From: Clostridioides difficile
Lineage (GTDB): Bacteria; Bacillota; Clostridia; Peptostreptococcales; Peptostreptococcaceae
Direction: 5' to 3'
Length of the DNA stretch: 64,000 nucleotides
Assembly: GCF_001299635.1 (NCBI RefSeq)
Contig: NZ_JRHN01000013.1
Location: 1 to 64,000 of the forward strand
Of the stretch, positions 55,947-64,000 are shown piece by piece. Positions within the stretch are counted from its first letter, which is position 1, and each line of letters opens with the position of its first letter. Below the pieces are notes generated by a model. The model made no database searches. It worked only from the letters and a program-made list of their open reading frames with translations, and was not told the DNA's origin. The position numbers were made by a program, and so were the translations under genes.

Positions 55947-57167
55947 TTAATTAAAATATAAAGTATTCATTACATGCATCATAACACCTATTGGAAGACA
56001 ATTCTCATCTATATTAAAGCTAGATGTATGTAGAGGTGAAATTAATCCCTTTTCTTCATTTTTACAGCCTAAATGAAAGAATGCCCCCTTGCAATGTTCT
56101 GTATAAAAAGAAAAATCTTCACCACCTAAAGAAGGGTTTGGTCTTAATATAAATTTTTCTTCTCCAAATAATTCTTTAGTACTTGAGATAACAGTATTTA
56201 CTAATTCCTTTTCATTTATAACAGCTGGATAATTTTCATCACTTACATGCAATGTTCCAACACATCCAAATGCAGATGCAGTGTCTTCAACAATCTTAGA
56301 TATCTTATCAATCATAAAGTTTCTTGTTTTGCCATTTAAAGTTCTTAAAGTGCCTTCTAGTTTTACATCTTCACATATTACATTGTGTGCATCACCACCA
56401 TATATTTTACCTATAGTTAAAACAGCAGCATTATTTGGTTCTAAGTTTCTACTTATTATAGTTTGTAAGGATGTAACAATTTGTGATGCTGTAACTATTG
56501 CGTCAATACCATTTTCAGGGTATGCACCATGAGCTCTTTTGCCTTTAACATTTATCGTTATAGTGTCAACACTAGCATTTAATGTGTCATACTTTGTTTC
56601 AATAAATCCTGTCTCAATATGTGGCATAACATGAAGTCCAAATATATAATCAGCTTTAGGATTTTCTAGACATCCATCTTCAACTAAGAATTTTGCTCCT
56701 CCAAAGCCTTCTTCTGCTGGTTGAAATAAGAACTTTACATTTACGTTTAATCTATCTTTTATTGAATGTAAAACTTTACACGCTCCAAGTAGCATAGTTG
56801 TATGTGCATCATGACCACAAGCATGCATTTTTCCAGAATGTATTGATTTATAAGGTATATTATTCTCTTCTTCTATAGGAAGGGCATCCATATCCGCTCT
56901 TATACAAATAGTTTTATCTGCATTTTCTTTTAAAATATATGCCATAATCCCATTGTGTTTTGTAAATTCAATATAATCAATTCCTATTTCTTCTAAATAA
57001 GAAATGACTTTCTGCTTGGTAAGGTTTTCTTCAAGAGCCAATTCTGGAATTTTGTGCAATTCTCTTCTTACATTTATTAGCCAAGGTTTTATAGAATTAC
57101 AATTTTCTATTACAAAATCTTTTTCTAATTCTTTAGTTTGATATTCTAATTTTAAAGCCTGTTGCAT
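55947..57167 (-). CDS. M20 family amidohydrolase (aminoacylase/hippurate hydrolase-like)
   Basis: Metal-dependent hydrolase of 406 residues that cleaves N-acyl amino acids or related amides. Signatures are RRELHKIPELALEE, IRADMDALPIEEENNIPYKS, MHACGHDAHTTMLLG with the metal-binding histidines, and LFQPAEEGFGGAKFLVEDG. A dimerisation domain occupies about 200-310. GGAGG precedes ATG. It is the first gene of the sigma-54 operon with the permease downstream. The real substrate is unknown. Confidence 0.9.
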   Translation of the reverse strand: MQQALKLEYQTKELEKDFVIENCNSIKPWLINVRRELHKIPELALEENLTKQKVISYLEEIGIDYIEFTKHNGIMAYILKENADKTICIRADMDALPIEEENNIPYKSIHSGKMHACGHDAHTTMLLGACKVLHSIKDRLNVNVKFLFQPAEEGFGGAKFLVEDGCLENPKADYIFGLHVMPHIETGFIETKYDTLNASVDTITINVKGKRAHGAYPENGIDAIVTASQIVTSLQTIISRNLEPNNAAVLTIGKIYGGDAHNVICEDVKLEGTLRTLNGKTRNFMIDKISKIVEDTASAFGCVGTLHVSDENYPAVINEKELVNTVISSTKELFGEEKFILRPNPSLGGEDFSFYTEHCKGAFFHLGCKNEEKGLISPLHTSSFNIDENCLPIGVMMHVMNTLYFN

Positions 57168-57210
57168 TTTTATTCCTCCAATTACTTTTTATTGTTTGGT
57201 TAATTATAGT

Positions 57211-57226
57211 AGCAATTATTGTGCCA
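57211..57226 (-). promoter_or_regulatory. Sigma-54 (-24/-12) promoter of the M20-permease operon
   Basis: Read on the minus strand the sequence is TGGCAC-AATAA-TTGCT, an exact match to the sigma-54 consensus with its 5-bp spacing. It ends 44 bases before the M20 start codon. Confidence 0.92.
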
Positions 57227-57264
57227 TAATTTTTAAGGAATAAATTTTGTTTTTTATAAGAATT

Positions 57265-57323
57265 TTGCAATAAAATAATCATTTATTTGTTGGCAAAATA
57301 TAAAAATGATTATTTTATTGCAA
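57265..57323. promoter_or_regulatory. 20-bp inverted repeat, likely activator binding site
   Basis: TTGCAATAAAATAATCATTT at 57265-57284 has its perfect reverse complement at 57304-57323, with a 19-bp spacer. It lies 40-100 bp upstream of the sigma-54 promoter, where enhancer-binding proteins dock. The divergently placed sigma-54 activator gene is the natural candidate to bind it. Confidence 0.8.
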
Positions 57324-57474
57324 TTTTCCCAAAAAAGTATTGTTTTAAATAAGAATAAGCTTATATATTAGCCTATATAAAAATAATAGGAATTATTAAA
57401 CTTATCCTATTCCTATTAATTCCTATTGATTATACATGAAATAATGTACTATATTTACACATTTGAAAAATAAA

Positions 57475-57512
57475 AAATCTATTGAGGAAGCGTCTTGCAC
57501 CTGAATAGATTT
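57475..57512 (-). terminator. Terminator of the sigma-54 activator gene
   Basis: AAATCTATT (57475-57483) pairs with AATAGATTT (57504-57512); read on the minus strand it is followed by a T-rich tail. It lies just after the activator stop codon. Confidence 0.75.
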
Positions 57513-57534
57513 CTTTGTTTAATATATTATAAGT

Positions 57535-59547
57535 TTACAAACTTTCATATTTTAATTTATTGTAAAAGTCTTCTCCTTGTTGAGTTATTTTACTTCCATA
57601 TCTCCCTGAACCACAAATTATAAGTTCTTCTTTTTTCAGATATTCAAATATTTTTTTAATTTTACCTTCTGTGATTTGGATATTTTTATTTAGTAATGTC
57701 TTTAAAATTAGTCCTCTACCAATTCCAACATCTGATTCCTTATTTAAAATTAATATCTCAAGTATATTTAATATATCATTTTTATTATATTTTAATTTTA
57801 ATGATGAATTTTTGTTATTTAAAGTTCTTAAATTTGGGGGTAAATCTTTTTCTAGTATAATATCATCACACATAATATTTAAATAAGATGTTACGTTTTG
57901 GAGTTCTCTTATATTACCTTTCCACGTATAGTTTTGTATAAGCTTTTTTGCCTCTGGTGTAATTACTAATTTCTTATTAATTAAATCTTCCATGATAATT
58001 AATATATCTTCTTTTCTTTCTCTTAGAGGAGGGATGTTTATTGGAATTGTATTTAATCTATAATATAAATCCTCCCTAAACTGGCTCTTATCAATCATTT
58101 GTTCTAAGTTCTTGTTTGTAGCAGATATGATTCTAACATCTATATTAATTACATTGTGAGAGCCAACTGGCATTATTTGTTTTTCTTGAAGAACTCGAAG
58201 TAGTTTTGTTTGTAATTCTAAAGGCATATCGCCTATTTCATCTAAGAAAATTGTCCCATTATTAGCAAGTTCGAATAATCCTTGCTTTCCATCTTTTAGA
58301 CCTCCAGTAAAAGTTCCCTTATCATATCCAAATAACTGACTTTCTAGTAAATTCTCAGGGACGGCTGCACAATTTACTGCTATAAAGGGCTGATTTTTTC
58401 TATTTGAATTATTATGTATAGATTGAGCTATTAGTTCTTTACCAGTTCCACTTTCTCCTCTGATAAGTATACTTAGGTCAGACTTAGAAACTTTTTTAGC
58501 TAAATCTATGCATTCAATCATCTTAGGGCTATCTGTTTTTATATCCTTAAATGTATATTTTGCTATTTGTCCCTTTTCCCTTAATTTCTTAGTAAGATTT
58601 TGTTCTAATTTTTTTATATATGTTATTTCTTGCAAACTATAGTATGTACCCATCTTTTCATCTCTATTGTATATATTTTTTTTATTTACATTTATATATT
58701 TTTTATTGAATATAATAACTTTGTCCAGTATTTCTTTTTCATTTAATAAAACCTTTAAACTATCTGTAAATATTTCTTCAATATGCTTTCCATAGATATC
58801 TTCCTTTATGTCTAAGATGTCTTTTACTTTACTATTATATGTATTTATTTCACCATCTTTTGAAGTAAATAGTATGCCATCCTTTGACAAGTTTAATATT
58901 GTATCTAATTCTTCTATTTTTAAGAACAGTTCTTTATATTTATCTTTTATACCAGTATCTAGACTTATTATCTCCTCTGAATATTTTACTAGCTTAGATT
59001 GTATTTCTTTTGAATCAATTTGTAATAAGTTTATTATTTCTATAAAAGTTGATATATCTATATATCTATGGCCTAAATCAAATATATCTGAGATAAAGCT
59101 AGGTACTTTTTCTGGAACTCCTGGAGTTATAGCTATCTTTATATCTTTATAAGTATTGTCATTCATATATGGGATTGGTCTGATATTAGTTACTCCGATT
59201 TTATAAAACAAACTTATAGTTTCTAGAGTAGTTTCATCGGAATCATTTACGATTAGAGCATTTGTTCCCTGTGGTAAAGATAATAAATTATATATTTTAT
59301 CTTCCTTAAAAGTTCTTCTTATCACAATAACTTTTTTCTTATCTAATATATTATTTATGATTTTATCTAATCTTTCTACTGACATTACTAATATCACATC
59401 ATCATTTATAATGTCATTATCATTTATTTCATCTATAAAGTATCTGTTAATATTTATATAATCTCCAAAAACTAATTTTAAATTATTTTCTAAAAAATCT
59501 ATTAAATCTTTTCTACTATCATTTACCAATGCAACTGATTTTTTCAT
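57535..59547 (-). CDS. Sigma-54 dependent transcriptional activator
   Basis: A 670-residue enhancer-binding protein. The N-terminal 200 residues are a sensory region of PrpR-like type, a PAS domain spans about 212-320, and the AAA+ domain has Walker A RGESGTGKELIA (364-371 core), GTFTGG (411-416, in place of the usual GAFTGA) and Walker B IFLDEIGD (433-440). The C-terminus is winged-helix-like (RGLILKTLLNKNIQITEGKI) instead of a Fis helix-turn-helix. The start ATG 59547 follows AAGGAGA; the frame is open to 59652. It probably controls the M20-permease operon next door. GTFTGG departs from consensus but keeps the central FTG. Confidence 0.9.
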   Translation of the reverse strand: MKKSVALVNDSRKDLIDFLENNLKLVFGDYININRYFIDEINDNDIINDDVILVMSVERLDKIINNILDKKKVIVIRRTFKEDKIYNLLSLPQGTNALIVNDSDETTLETISLFYKIGVTNIRPIPYMNDNTYKDIKIAITPGVPEKVPSFISDIFDLGHRYIDISTFIEIINLLQIDSKEIQSKLVKYSEEIISLDTGIKDKYKELFLKIEELDTILNLSKDGILFTSKDGEINTYNSKVKDILDIKEDIYGKHIEEIFTDSLKVLLNEKEILDKVIIFNKKYINVNKKNIYNRDEKMGTYYSLQEITYIKKLEQNLTKKLREKGQIAKYTFKDIKTDSPKMIECIDLAKKVSKSDLSILIRGESGTGKELIAQSIHNNSNRKNQPFIAVNCAAVPENLLESQLFGYDKGTFTGGLKDGKQGLFELANNGTIFLDEIGDMPLELQTKLLRVLQEKQIMPVGSHNVINIDVRIISATNKNLEQMIDKSQFREDLYYRLNTIPINIPPLRERKEDILIIMEDLINKKLVITPEAKKLIQNYTWKGNIRELQNVTSYLNIMCDDIILEKDLPPNLRTLNNKNSSLKLKYNKNDILNILEILILNKESDVGIGRGLILKTLLNKNIQITEGKIKKIFEYLKKEELIICGSGRYGSKITQQGEDFYNKLKYESL

Positions 59548-59629
59548 TAACTTCTCCTTATATAATAGATAGCCTCTAATAAAATGCTTGTATAGAGCTA
59601 TATAATTTTTATAATTTAAATTTATCAAA

Positions 59630-59688
59630 TAAAAAAGAAAGTGTCTATCCATGACTTTATAAAAGTCACCTTAAGACACTTTCTTACT
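59630..59688 (-). terminator. Leader terminator/attenuator before the sigma-54 activator
   Basis: AAGAAAGTGTCT (59636-59647) pairs with AGACACTTTCTT (59673-59684), with TGACTTT/AAAGTCA inside. On the minus strand a T-rich run follows. It sits about 85 bases upstream of the start codon, with no gene before it on this strand. It therefore looks like an attenuator or the end of a small leader RNA. Confidence 0.65.
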
Positions 59689-60013
59689 TATAATTAAATC
59701 TTGTCACCAAATCCCCCTAATTGTTGCTTAAAATTAAAACTGTATGTATATTTTTCATTTCTATTCGATTAAATTATAATATACACCTAAAAAATTTATT
59801 TTAATAAATTCTATTGATAAAATAATTTCATAAATATAGAATTGTATTAAAATAAATAATGTATGAAAATATATATGTATAAGTTTATTCTGCGTGAGTA
59901 GAATGGATTTGTCAAGATTAATTTAATAGTAATAGTGTCTTTTATTAAAAATAATATAAATTTAAATATATAAATAAAACGTTTTATACAATATACTATA
60001 AAGGAGAACTTTG
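59689..60013. other. Divergent spacer before the Crp-like gene
   Basis: AT-rich DNA between the activator leader and the Crp-like gene, without an evident gene. TTGTCA at 59909-59914 could be a -35 element for the rightward gene, but the -10 spacing is poor. Confidence 0.4.
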
Positions 60014-60664
60014 ATGAAAGCAGAAAAAACAAGCATATACCCAATTATTAAAAATAATTTAAATCAAGTATCAATTGTTGAATATAAAAAAGGTCAGAGA
60101 TTTGTAGCATCAGATAAAGATTTACAAGAAGTATTTTTCATAATAGAGGGAGTTGCTTTAGTAGAATGTACGACTAGAGGGGGAAATAAATTTCTTGTTG
60201 ACATTGTACCTGAAAATGAATTTATAGGTAAAATTAGTTATATATATGAACATAATTTGAAATGTGATATATTTGCAAAGACCAATATAAAATTATTTCG
60301 ATTTGAGAAACATATCTTTGAAGAATTTTATCTTAAACCAGATTTTATTGCACTATTTCATAGCAAATGTACAAGAAGAATATATGAGCTATATAAAACT
60401 AGAATGGTAAGAGAGTTATTTTCTTGCACAGAAGTTATTGCATATTGTATTTTTAAAAAACAAGAGAATAATGTCTGCAATATAAAAGCTATTCGCCATT
60501 TTAGTGAAATATATTCTATTAGTAGAAAAAGTAGGTATTATTCGCTATTAAAATTAACTGAGAAGGGGATAATAAAAAAAATAAGCAATACATATGAGAT
60601 TTTAAATTATGATGAATTACATAGGTTGTCATTTGAAGTAAAAGAGTTTTTGGAAGATGAATAG
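60014..60664 (+). CDS. Crp/Fnr family transcriptional regulator
   Basis: A 216-residue regulator with an N-terminal cyclic-nucleotide-binding-type beta barrel (about 15-110, FIIEGVALVECTTRGGNKFL) and a C-terminal winged helix (HFSEIYSISRKSRYYSLLKL, about 160-185). It lacks the N-terminal cysteine cluster of Fnr. The effector is unknown. AAGGAGA is followed by TTG 60011 and ATG 60014; the ATG is chosen. It converges on the MATE gene and may be unrelated to it. Confidence 0.87.
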   Translation: MKAEKTSIYPIIKNNLNQVSIVEYKKGQRFVASDKDLQEVFFIIEGVALVECTTRGGNKFLVDIVPENEFIGKISYIYEHNLKCDIFAKTNIKLFRFEKHIFEEFYLKPDFIALFHSKCTRRIYELYKTRMVRELFSCTEVIAYCIFKKQENNVCNIKAIRHFSEIYSISRKSRYYSLLKLTEKGIIKKISNTYEILNYDELHRLSFEVKEFLEDE

Positions 60665-60677
60665 AGGATATAGAAAT

Positions 60678-60725
60678 AGTCTCATTGAAAATAAAAAATA
60701 TCTTAATTGTTTTCAATGAGACTGT
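60678..60725. terminator. Bidirectional terminator between Crp-like and MATE genes
   Basis: AGTCTCATTGAAAA (60678-60691) pairs perfectly with TTTTCAATGAGACT (60710-60723). Confidence 0.88.
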
Positions 60726-60763
60726 TTATAAATATTATATACTTATAAGGTATAGTATCGTTA

Positions 60764-62140
60764 TTAGTCAATTTCCTTTACTATATTAATAGCCCACTTT
60801 TTAGATAAGGCTCTAGGAACACCAAATATAAATTTAACTACTTCTTCACTATAAGTGAGTAGAACAAGAATAAATATAGGAGCTCCTTTAAATGCAGCTA
60901 TAAAAGTTAAAGGGATAGAAGCTAACCACATACATCCTAATTCTAAAAATAGAGCATATTTAGTGTCTCCACCACTTCTTAAAATACCAATTATGACTAA
61001 TGTATTAAAGGATTTAAGAGCCATTAGTACTCCCATTATGAAGAATATCTTAGTTATATCAGAAGATAAACTATCAGAGACACTAAACATCTTTAATAAT
61101 AATGGTATATTTAAAATTAAAATAATTCCAAGTATTAAGCCAGCTAAAAATACCAGTATAGAAAACTTTTTAGCATACTCAATAGCTCTTTTAATATGGT
61201 CAGCCCCAAGTTCATTTCCAAGCATAATAGATGCACCAGATGCAATACATACAGCTGTCATTATGAAAAAATTACCTGTGCTGGTTGCTATTTGACTTGC
61301 TGCTATGGCTGATGTACCTGCTCTTGCATATGCAACAGAATACAAAACAGTTCCAACTGCCCATACAGAGTCATTTACAAATATAGGAAAGCTTTTTGAT
61401 GAAAAAGATTTTATAAAAATCCTATCAATAGCTTTTAAATTTTTCAAACCAAATTTTAATATATAGTCCTTTTTATAAAAATAAACGTAAGTAATCATTA
61501 AAATTAGTTCACATATTCTAGCAATAACAGTTGCTAATGCGGCTCCTTTTACACCCATTGCAGGAAGGCCAAAATTACCAAATATAAATCCATAATTTAA
61601 AATAACATTTGTTACAAGAGCGAATGCACTACAAATCATACCTAACTTAGGATTTCTAACACCTCTGGAACCAGTACTAAATACTGTACTTATAGCTATT
61701 AATGGATAACTAAATACTGCAATGCTAAAGTAATCTATACAAAGTTTTACAACTTCTGAATCATAAGAAAATATGTGTATAATTGGTTTTGGTGTTAGCA
61801 AAGCAGGAATAACAAATACAAAACTTAGGATAATGGCCAATACACAAGTAAGTCCTGTGACTTTTCTTATGTTACTTATATCTTTCTTTCCATAAAACTG
61901 TGAAATAAAAACTCCAGCTCCTCCTGTAATACCAGATAGGGACATATTAAAAAGAAAGAAAAACTGGTTTGCAACTCCAACTGAAGCGACAGATACCTCC
62001 CCCAAACTACTTATCATAACTGTATCTATTACATTGACAGAAGTAGAAATTAAGTTCTGTATGATAATAGGTATACATAAAGATAGAAGTATTTTATAAA
62101 ATCTTTTATTTTCGTCTTTTAAAGAAAATAGTTCTTGCAA
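60764..62140 (-). CDS. MATE family efflux transporter
   Basis: A 458-residue multidrug and toxin extrusion transporter with twelve predicted helices in two six-helix halves. The MATE pattern is clear in LCIPIIIQNLISTSVNVIDT and GVANQFFFLFNMSLSGITGG, and again in the second half (AASQIATSTGNFFIMTAVCI). It starts at TTG 62140 after GGAGAGG. It lies 15 bases downstream of the ABC-F gene and is probably cotranscribed. The substrate is unknown. Confidence 0.92.
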   Translation of the reverse strand: MQELFSLKDENKRFYKILLSLCIPIIIQNLISTSVNVIDTVMISSLGEVSVASVGVANQFFFLFNMSLSGITGGAGVFISQFYGKKDISNIRKVTGLTCVLAIILSFVFVIPALLTPKPIIHIFSYDSEVVKLCIDYFSIAVFSYPLIAISTVFSTGSRGVRNPKLGMICSAFALVTNVILNYGFIFGNFGLPAMGVKGAALATVIARICELILMITYVYFYKKDYILKFGLKNLKAIDRIFIKSFSSKSFPIFVNDSVWAVGTVLYSVAYARAGTSAIAASQIATSTGNFFIMTAVCIASGASIMLGNELGADHIKRAIEYAKKFSILVFLAGLILGIILILNIPLLLKMFSVSDSLSSDITKIFFIMGVLMALKSFNTLVIIGILRSGGDTKYALFLELGCMWLASIPLTFIAAFKGAPIFILVLLTYSEEVVKFIFGVPRALSKKWAINIVKEID

Positions 62141-62155
62141 ATAATCCTCTCCTTT

Positions 62156-64000
62156 TTACATAAATTCTTCCCACTCATCATATAGAGAGGCAAGGTTATT
62201 TTCTAGATTAATTTTTTCTTGGCTAACTTCTTTAGCCTTATCTGGATTAGAGTATACTTCTTCTTGACATAAAAGTATATCTAATTCTTCAATTTTAAGT
62301 TCTAACTTTTCAATTTCTTTTTCTATGTTTTGTCTTTTTATTCTATTCTTCTTTTCTACTTCTCTTTGTTCTCTTTCTTTTCTTTTTTCATCTTTTATTT
62401 GAGTTCTAGTTTTTTCTTCTTTTTCTTCTATAAGACTCATCTCTTGGATTTGCCTTTTTTTATCAATATAATAATCATAATTTCCTAGGTACTCAGTAAT
62501 TCCATTTTCATCTAAAACTAAAATCTTATCAACAACTGTATTTAGAAAATATCTATCATGTGATATTGTAAATATAGTCCCATCATAATTAGTTAATGCC
62601 TCTTCAAGAACTTCTTTAGAATCAATATCTAGGTGGTTAGTAGGCTCATCTAATAATAATAGATTTGCATTTGATAATATAAGTTTAAGTATGGCAACTC
62701 TAGCTCTTTCTCCACCACTTAATGTAGAAATCTTTTTAAAAACTTCTTCATCAACAAATAAAAATGCTCCCAACATATTTCTCAAGGTAGTTTGAGTAAG
62801 ATGCGTATTATTTTCCCAAATCTCATCAATTATTGTGTTATCTAAATTAAGGGTTTTTTGTTCCTGATGGAAGTAAGAAACGTGTACATTAGTCCCAAAT
62901 TTAATATTACCACTAAGAGGTTGTAATTCGTTAGTTATTATTTTAAATAATGTAGATTTACCAATACCATTTGCACCAATAAGAGCTACCTTTTCTCCTC
63001 TATATATATCTAAATCCAAATCTTTAAAAAGTATTCTTTCCCCATAACCCATGGATACATCTCTGATTTGAAGAACATCATTACCACTCTGGACAGAAGG
63101 AGTAAATTGTATACGAGCTTTTTTTCTATAAGCTTCTGGCTTATCTAGAACATCTACTTTATCCAATGCTTTTTCTTTACTTCTTGCACGTTTTAGATGT
63201 TTTTCTCTACCATAAGCTTTAAGTCTTTCTATTGATTCTTCCTGCTTTTTTATTTCTTTTTGCTGGTCTTCAAATTTTTTAAGTTCTAATTCTTTTTCTA
63301 CTTTAGATAACTCAACAAATTTAGAGTAGTTACCATTATATACTTTAAGTCTTTTATTATGAACCTCAAAAATTCTATTTACAGATTGGTCTAGGAAATA
63401 TCTATCATGAGATATTAACATAACAGTACCTTTATATTGTTTTAAAAATACTTCCAACCATTCTATAGCTTCAGAATCTAAGTGGTTAGTCGGTTCATCA
63501 AGTAACAATAAAGTTGGTTTTTTAAGAAGTAATTTTCCTAAAAGAACCCTAGTTTTTTCACCACCAGAAAGTATACTTATTGGTTTATCCATATCATTTT
63601 CACTAAATCCTAATCCTTTTAAAACACCTTTGGCTTCAGATTTATAACCATATCCATTTAAATCTGAAAATAATTCCAGTTTATGTGAATATTCGTCCAT
63701 TATTTTTTCTAGAATTGGAGAGTCTGTTTTTGTACTTTCTTCTGAGATTTTAACCTCTAATTCTCTTAGATAAGATTCCATCTCTATCAAATTTTTAAAA
63801 ACTTCTAACACTTCTTCTAAAATGGTATTATCCGAATAAAAATTGGTATTTTGTTCTAAATATCCGATTTCACAATCTTTAGAAGTGTAAATATCTCCAC
63901 TATCATAACCATAAATTCCTGAAATTATTTTAAATAAAGTAGTTTTTCCAGTACCATTAACCCCGATTATACCAATTTTATCGCCTTCATTTACTGTAAA
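62156..64000 (-). CDS. ABC-F family ATPase (5' end beyond the window)
   Basis: Cytosolic ABC-F protein with two nucleotide-binding domains and no membrane part. The frame stays open to the right edge, so the start lies outside; 614 residues are visible. The first Walker A IIGVNGTGKTTLF is near 63,930-63,970 and the first signature is LSGGEKTRVLLGKLLL. The second domain has ALIGANGIGKSTLF and LSGGERARVAILKLIL. The two domains are joined by the charged linker (LKRARSKEKALDKVDVL) and a coiled-coil C-terminal tail follows, as in YdiF/Uup. ABC-F proteins act on ribosomes, some giving antibiotic resistance; no such role is evident here. Confidence 0.93.
   Translation of the reverse strand, partial: FTVNEGDKIGIIGVNGTGKTTLFKIISGIYGYDSGDIYTSKDCEIGYLEQNTNFYSDNTILEEVLEVFKNLIEMESYLRELEVKISEESTKTDSPILEKIMDEYSHKLELFSDLNGYGYKSEAKGVLKGLGFSENDMDKPISILSGGEKTRVLLGKLLLKKPTLLLLDEPTNHLDSEAIEWLEVFLKQYKGTVMLISHDRYFLDQSVNRIFEVHNKRLKVYNGNYSKFVELSKVEKELELKKFEDQQKEIKKQEESIERLKAYGREKHLKRARSKEKALDKVDVLDKPEAYRKKARIQFTPSVQSGNDVLQIRDVSMGYGERILFKDLDLDIYRGEKVALIGANGIGKSTLFKIITNELQPLSGNIKFGTNVHVSYFHQEQKTLNLDNTIIDEIWENNTHLTQTTLRNMLGAFLFVDEEVFKKISTLSGGERARVAILKLILSNANLLLLDEPTNHLDIDSKEVLEEALTNYDGTIFTISHDRYFLNTVVDKILVLDENGITEYLGNYDYYIDKKRQIQEMSLIEEKEEKTRTQIKDEKRKEREQREVEKKNRIKRQNIEKEIEKLELKIEELDILLCQEEVYSNPDKAKEVSQEKINLENNLASLYDEWEEFM

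Noticed and set aside
57384..57427. Second inverted repeat (AATAGGAATTA with TAATTCCTATT) near the sigma-54 site
   Set aside because: Short, AT-rich and made from a repeated CCTATT motif; it could be a binding site but is much weaker than the 20-bp repeat, so no claim is made.
59548..59652. N-terminal extension of the sigma-54 activator from 59652
   Set aside because: The added 35 residues span the 3' half of a terminator hairpin and lack a ribosome site, whereas ATG 59547 has AAGGAGA in place.

Overview
The window is a low-GC, strongly AT-biased stretch of an anaerobic, spore-forming Firmicute, and I read it as Clostridioides difficile. Three things support this. There is an intact 4-hydroxyphenylacetate decarboxylase operon (hpdB-hpdC-hpdA, the p-cresol pathway). 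The sporulation block carries a SpoIIQ whose LytM domain keeps His120, as reported for C. difficile. A ferredoxin-dependent 2-oxoacid oxidoreductase is coupled to a phosphotransbutyrylase/butyrate kinase pair. I see no transposon, phage, CRISPR array or broken gene; every large gene is intact except the ABC-F gene cut by the right edge.

Layout. 1-360: the end of a tRNA cluster (partial tRNA, Asp, Gly, Arg) with two terminators, then about 800 bases without a gene. 1187-3204: cdaA-cdaR (cyclic di-AMP synthesis). 3510-8856: a seven-gene energy operon, ptb-buk-P-loop protein-four subunits of a Vor-type oxidoreductase, which would turn 2-oxoacids into acyl-CoA, acyl phosphate and ATP. 9027-12474: glmM, the glmS ribozyme and glmS. 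12668-15020: a triple-rhodanese protein and a siroheme/ferredoxin-type reductase. 15107-21640: ywmB-murA-spoIID-spoIIQ-spoIIID-mreB-fabZ and the opposing yyaC, the classical sporulation/cell-wall block. 21769-27942: SAM-I riboswitch-metK, a YkvI-like membrane protein, recD2 and comF.

27952-36806 is the most interesting part. A structured RNA of about 210 nt has its own promoter and terminator (probably a raiA-motif RNA by its position after comF). It is followed by a PRD regulator and a seven-gene operon: a cellobiose/chitobiose-type PTS, a truncated GrdB-like protein, a glycosylasparaginase, a dipeptidase and CutC. Then comes hpf, with a DnaA-box cluster and a near-perfect sigma-H promoter upstream. 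The PTS operon seems to sit between parts of a comF-RNA-hpf-secA neighbourhood. I propose that it imports and breaks down sugar-asparagine conjugates such as GlcNAc-Asn from host N-glycans; this is inference.

36938-49411: secA, prfB (with programmed +1 frameshift), tex, an amidohydrolase, FMN riboswitch-ribU, a protein of twelve 22-residue repeats, and tsaE-tsaB-rimI-tsaD. 49708-53620: hpdBCA. 54008-59547: a VOC/HTH protein, then on the minus strand an amino-acid permease, an M20 amidohydrolase and a sigma-54 activator, with a clear -24/-12 promoter and a 20-bp inverted-repeat activator site. 60014-64000: a Crp-like regulator, a MATE exporter and an ABC-F protein.
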